Assembly (NCBI GenBank): GCA_944326475.1
Contig: CALVEC010000006.1
Location: 62,001-126,000, forward strand
Source of the DNA: Candidatus Gastranaerophilales bacterium
GTDB lineage: Bacteria; Cyanobacteriota; Vampirovibrionia; Gastranaerophilales; Gastranaerophilaceae
Direction of reading: 5' to 3'
Length of the DNA: 64,000 bases
Below, piece after piece: positions 61,752 through 64,000 of the stretch. The position numbers were made by a program, and so were the translations under genes. How positions within the stretch are numbered: the first letter of the stretch is position 1; each line of letters starts with the position of its first letter. The notes below the pieces were generated by a model. The model worked only from the letters and a program-made list of their open reading frames with translations. It made no database searches and had not been told where the DNA came from.

Positions 61752-64000
61752 CTAAAACAGACTTAGCTGTTGCGATTTATCTTTTTCCTGTTGTTTTTTG
61801 TCATATTCAGAAAGTTTTAATAATTCATCATTTATTTTTACAAGAAACGGTGAAGTCGGAAGGTTTTTGAAACCTCCTCTCCATTTTCGTTTTATTGCGT
61901 GAGACAGAAAGAGAAAATCCTGCGCTCTTGTCATGCCCACATACAAAAGTCTTTTTTCTTCCTCAATTTCTTCTTGCGTTTTCGCAGTATAAAAAGGCAA
62001 TATTTCATCTTCCAACCCTGCAATAAAAACGCACTTAAATTCCAATCCTTTTTACGCGTGCAAAGTCATAATGGAAATCCGGTCTCCTTGCGAATCCAGA
62101 GTATCACTTTCTGACATGAGAGAAACTTCATGTATAAACTGTTCTTTCGTTGTAGTATTTTGGGCAATTTGAACCAGAGATTCCAGAATATTATCATCAA
62201 TCTTTCCCTTAAATTCCTTTATCTGTTCATTTAGAGGTGCAATGTCATCAAGTGATTTTAAAATATTACGTACTGATTTATTTTCACAGAGCATGTTGTT
62301 TGAAAATTTTGAAAACGGCATGCCTGAGCGTTCAAACGCTTCAATTAGCGGCGGAATCTGTGCAGAAGCTCTGTAGTTTTTTAGATTAATTAACATTGCA
62401 TTGGGATAATCAATTTTAAAGTTGTTAAAAAACTTTGCATCACCGCCCCTGAATCCGTATATTGATTGATTGGGGTCACCTATTACACAAATACAGGAAT
62501 CTGACGGGGCTAGCATTCTGATTAACTTGTACTGGTCTTCATCAATATCTTGGTACTCATCAACAGATATGTTGAAAAACTTATGCCTGTAGGCTGAAAG
62601 AATATCTTCATTTTCTGAAAACAGTTTTAGCGTAAGCTTTATTAAATCGTCAAAATCCGGCATTTCTTCTGTTTTCTCTTTGTCAAGAAATTCTCTTTCA
62701 TTTTTGGTTATAATGCGAAAATTTTCACAAAGACCTGCTTTTTTATAATTTTCTTTCAAAATCCCAAAACAGAGTGAATGGAAAGTGTGGATGTTTATTT
62801 TTTCGGCGGTGTTGCCGAGAATTTTTGCCAGTCTGTCTTTCATCTCGTGTGCTGCTTTTCTTGTGAAAGTGACAGCTAAACAGTTTTCCGGAGCAACGCT
62901 GCCTGTTTCAACCAGATGAGCAATTCTTTTTGTTAGCACGGTCGTTTTACCGGAACCGGGTCCTGCTGATATTATAAGCTGAGAGCTATTGTTGTTTACT
63001 GCTGCAGATTGATATTCGTCAAGCTCAACTTTTTTTATTTCCCGTAGTTTTGGCTGGTTTTTAAAAATCTGTTTTGTTTTTAAAAGCGCCTGTTCTTTAA
63101 ATGTATTGACAGATATATCCTTACTGTTTGGGATTTCTATATCAAGCTTTAGATTTGTAACGTTTTTTTTAATTCATCTTCGTTAAATAGCCTGATAACT
63201 CCGTATTCACCGTCATATCCGGCGTGTTTTATAACCTGCCCTTTTCTGAGACGCTCAATTGCCTTAGCAAGCAGCGGGGAATGCGCTTTAGAAATTTCAT
63301 CAACGGGTGCTGCCTGTAATATGGATAATTCCGACCCCAGTTTTTCAATAAGGGTTTCATATTCCCAAACGACCTTCTTGCTTTGCACACCAACGTTGTT
63401 AATTTCGGCAAGTATCTCTTGTAATGGCACAAGACTGTATACTTTACCGGCTGTCTCGGGTTTAAATTCGCCGATTTTTCTGTCCGCGAGTTCGTTTACT
63501 CTGTTTAAAACACCAATGGTTAAAGGTTTATTGCAAACCGGGCAAATACCTCCATATTTTTGGGTTTCTGCCGGTGTCAGACATACACCGCATTTTCTGT
63601 GTCCGTCTTCGTGGTATTTACCTTCCTCCGGGAAAAATTCAACTGTTCCGACATATCCTGAACCTGTTTTTAAGGCGTTCATTATTCCGTAGTAATCAGG
63701 AGTTGTGTCAAAAACAGTTGCTTCTCTGGCAAGTTTTGAGGGAGAATGGGCGTCTGAATTAGATACAAGCCTGTATTTGTCAAGTGATGAAACTGTCCAG
63801 TTCATTTCCGGGTCGGAAGAAAGACCTGTTTCTACCGCAAAGATGTGTTCAGACAAGTCTCCGTAACACTCGTCTATTGAATCAAATCCGGATTTTGACC
63901 CGAGCACCGAAAACCACGGAGTCCAGATGTATGCCGGAATTAAAAACGTATCCTTTCCAGATTCGAGCGCAATCTCAAGTAAATCTCGGGAATCCAAACC
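61752..64000 (-). pseudogene. EndoQ (PHP)-UvrD helicase fusion, broken by a frameshift and a nonsense codon; 5' end outside window
   Basis: Three pieces on the reverse strand belong together. 64000-63149: C-terminal part of an EndoQ-type PHP domain (SNSDAHSPSKL, zinc site CGVC ... CPVCNKPLTIGVLNRVNELA). 63164-62052: UvrD-type helicase part with Walker A (ISAGPGSGKTTVLTKR), SVDEYQDIDEDQ and GDPNQSIYGFRGGD. 62051-61752: remainder (KGLEFKCVFIAGLEDEILPF, YVGMTRAQDFLFLSHA). The first junction is an A8 run (63163-63170): adding one A or slipping -1 gives DELKKNVTNLK and joins the frames. The second is an in-frame TAA (62052-62054) inside the motif TLHA*KGLEF, where Ser or Ala is expected. EndoQ cuts at deaminated bases; the fusion would couple nicking and unwinding. 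As written it is inactive. Confidence 0.7.

Noticed and set aside
63149-63170. Programmed -1 frameshift as the sole explanation for the split repair gene
   Set aside because: The A8 run could allow it, but a second in-frame TAA in a core helicase motif makes gene decay or sequence error more likely.

Overview
The window looks like a chromosomal segment of an AT-rich, flagellated gut bacterium. The best guess is the non-photosynthetic cyanobacterial relatives (Vampirovibrionia/Melainabacteria, order Gastranaerophilales). That placement is an inference. It rests on a recurring N-terminal peptide of the type (I/V)xx(I/V)N...(V/I/S)(N/S/T)F(K/G) on otherwise unrelated proteins, which I associate with that order, and on the mix of AsmA-like, M16, MalQ and flagellar genes. 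No rRNA or other phylogenetic marker is present. The standard code is used and the only tRNA is tRNA-Lys(UUU).

Layout. 1-6959: partial ABC exporter, secreted WG-repeat protein, a putative structured RNA, an AsmA-like envelope protein, and a translationally coupled glycosyltransferase-like/DegT aminotransferase pair for surface sugars. 7138-15375: lineage-type proteins of unknown function (several membrane proteins), a MATE exporter, and a second copy of the putative RNA. 15596-42096: flagellar surface block, with a 7,267-residue FliD-type filament cap protein convergent with a 1,435-residue flagellin. The flagellin carries RTX-like calcium-binding repeats and a 12-G tract. 42097-42760: the flagellin leader, interrupted by palindromic repeats. 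42761-55867: HtrA-like protease, YjbQ, methyltransferase, acyl-CoA dehydratase activase, two tandem HNH-like paralogues, LysM protein, MalQ, small secreted protein, M16 peptidase. 56180-58015: a second flagellin with a GLUG-type domain. 58016-58661: palindromic repeats. 58662-64000: DtxR-family regulator, SIMPL protein, DUF486 membrane protein, Cys-rich LTXXQ periplasmic protein, a tandem repeat abutting tRNA-Lys, and a broken EndoQ-UvrD-like repair gene.

The striking theme is a modular flagellar surface system. The two flagellins share nearly identical 5' leaders, N-termini, C-termini and downstream DNA but have different passenger domains. The cap protein is about ten times normal size and contains four copies of the GLUG domain type carried by flagellin 2. 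One flagellin carries a homopolymeric G tract typical of slipped-strand phase variation. Palindromic repeats lie at the junctions of all three genes. Together this suggests a flagellar filament and cap used as a variable display or adhesion surface, diversified by module exchange.
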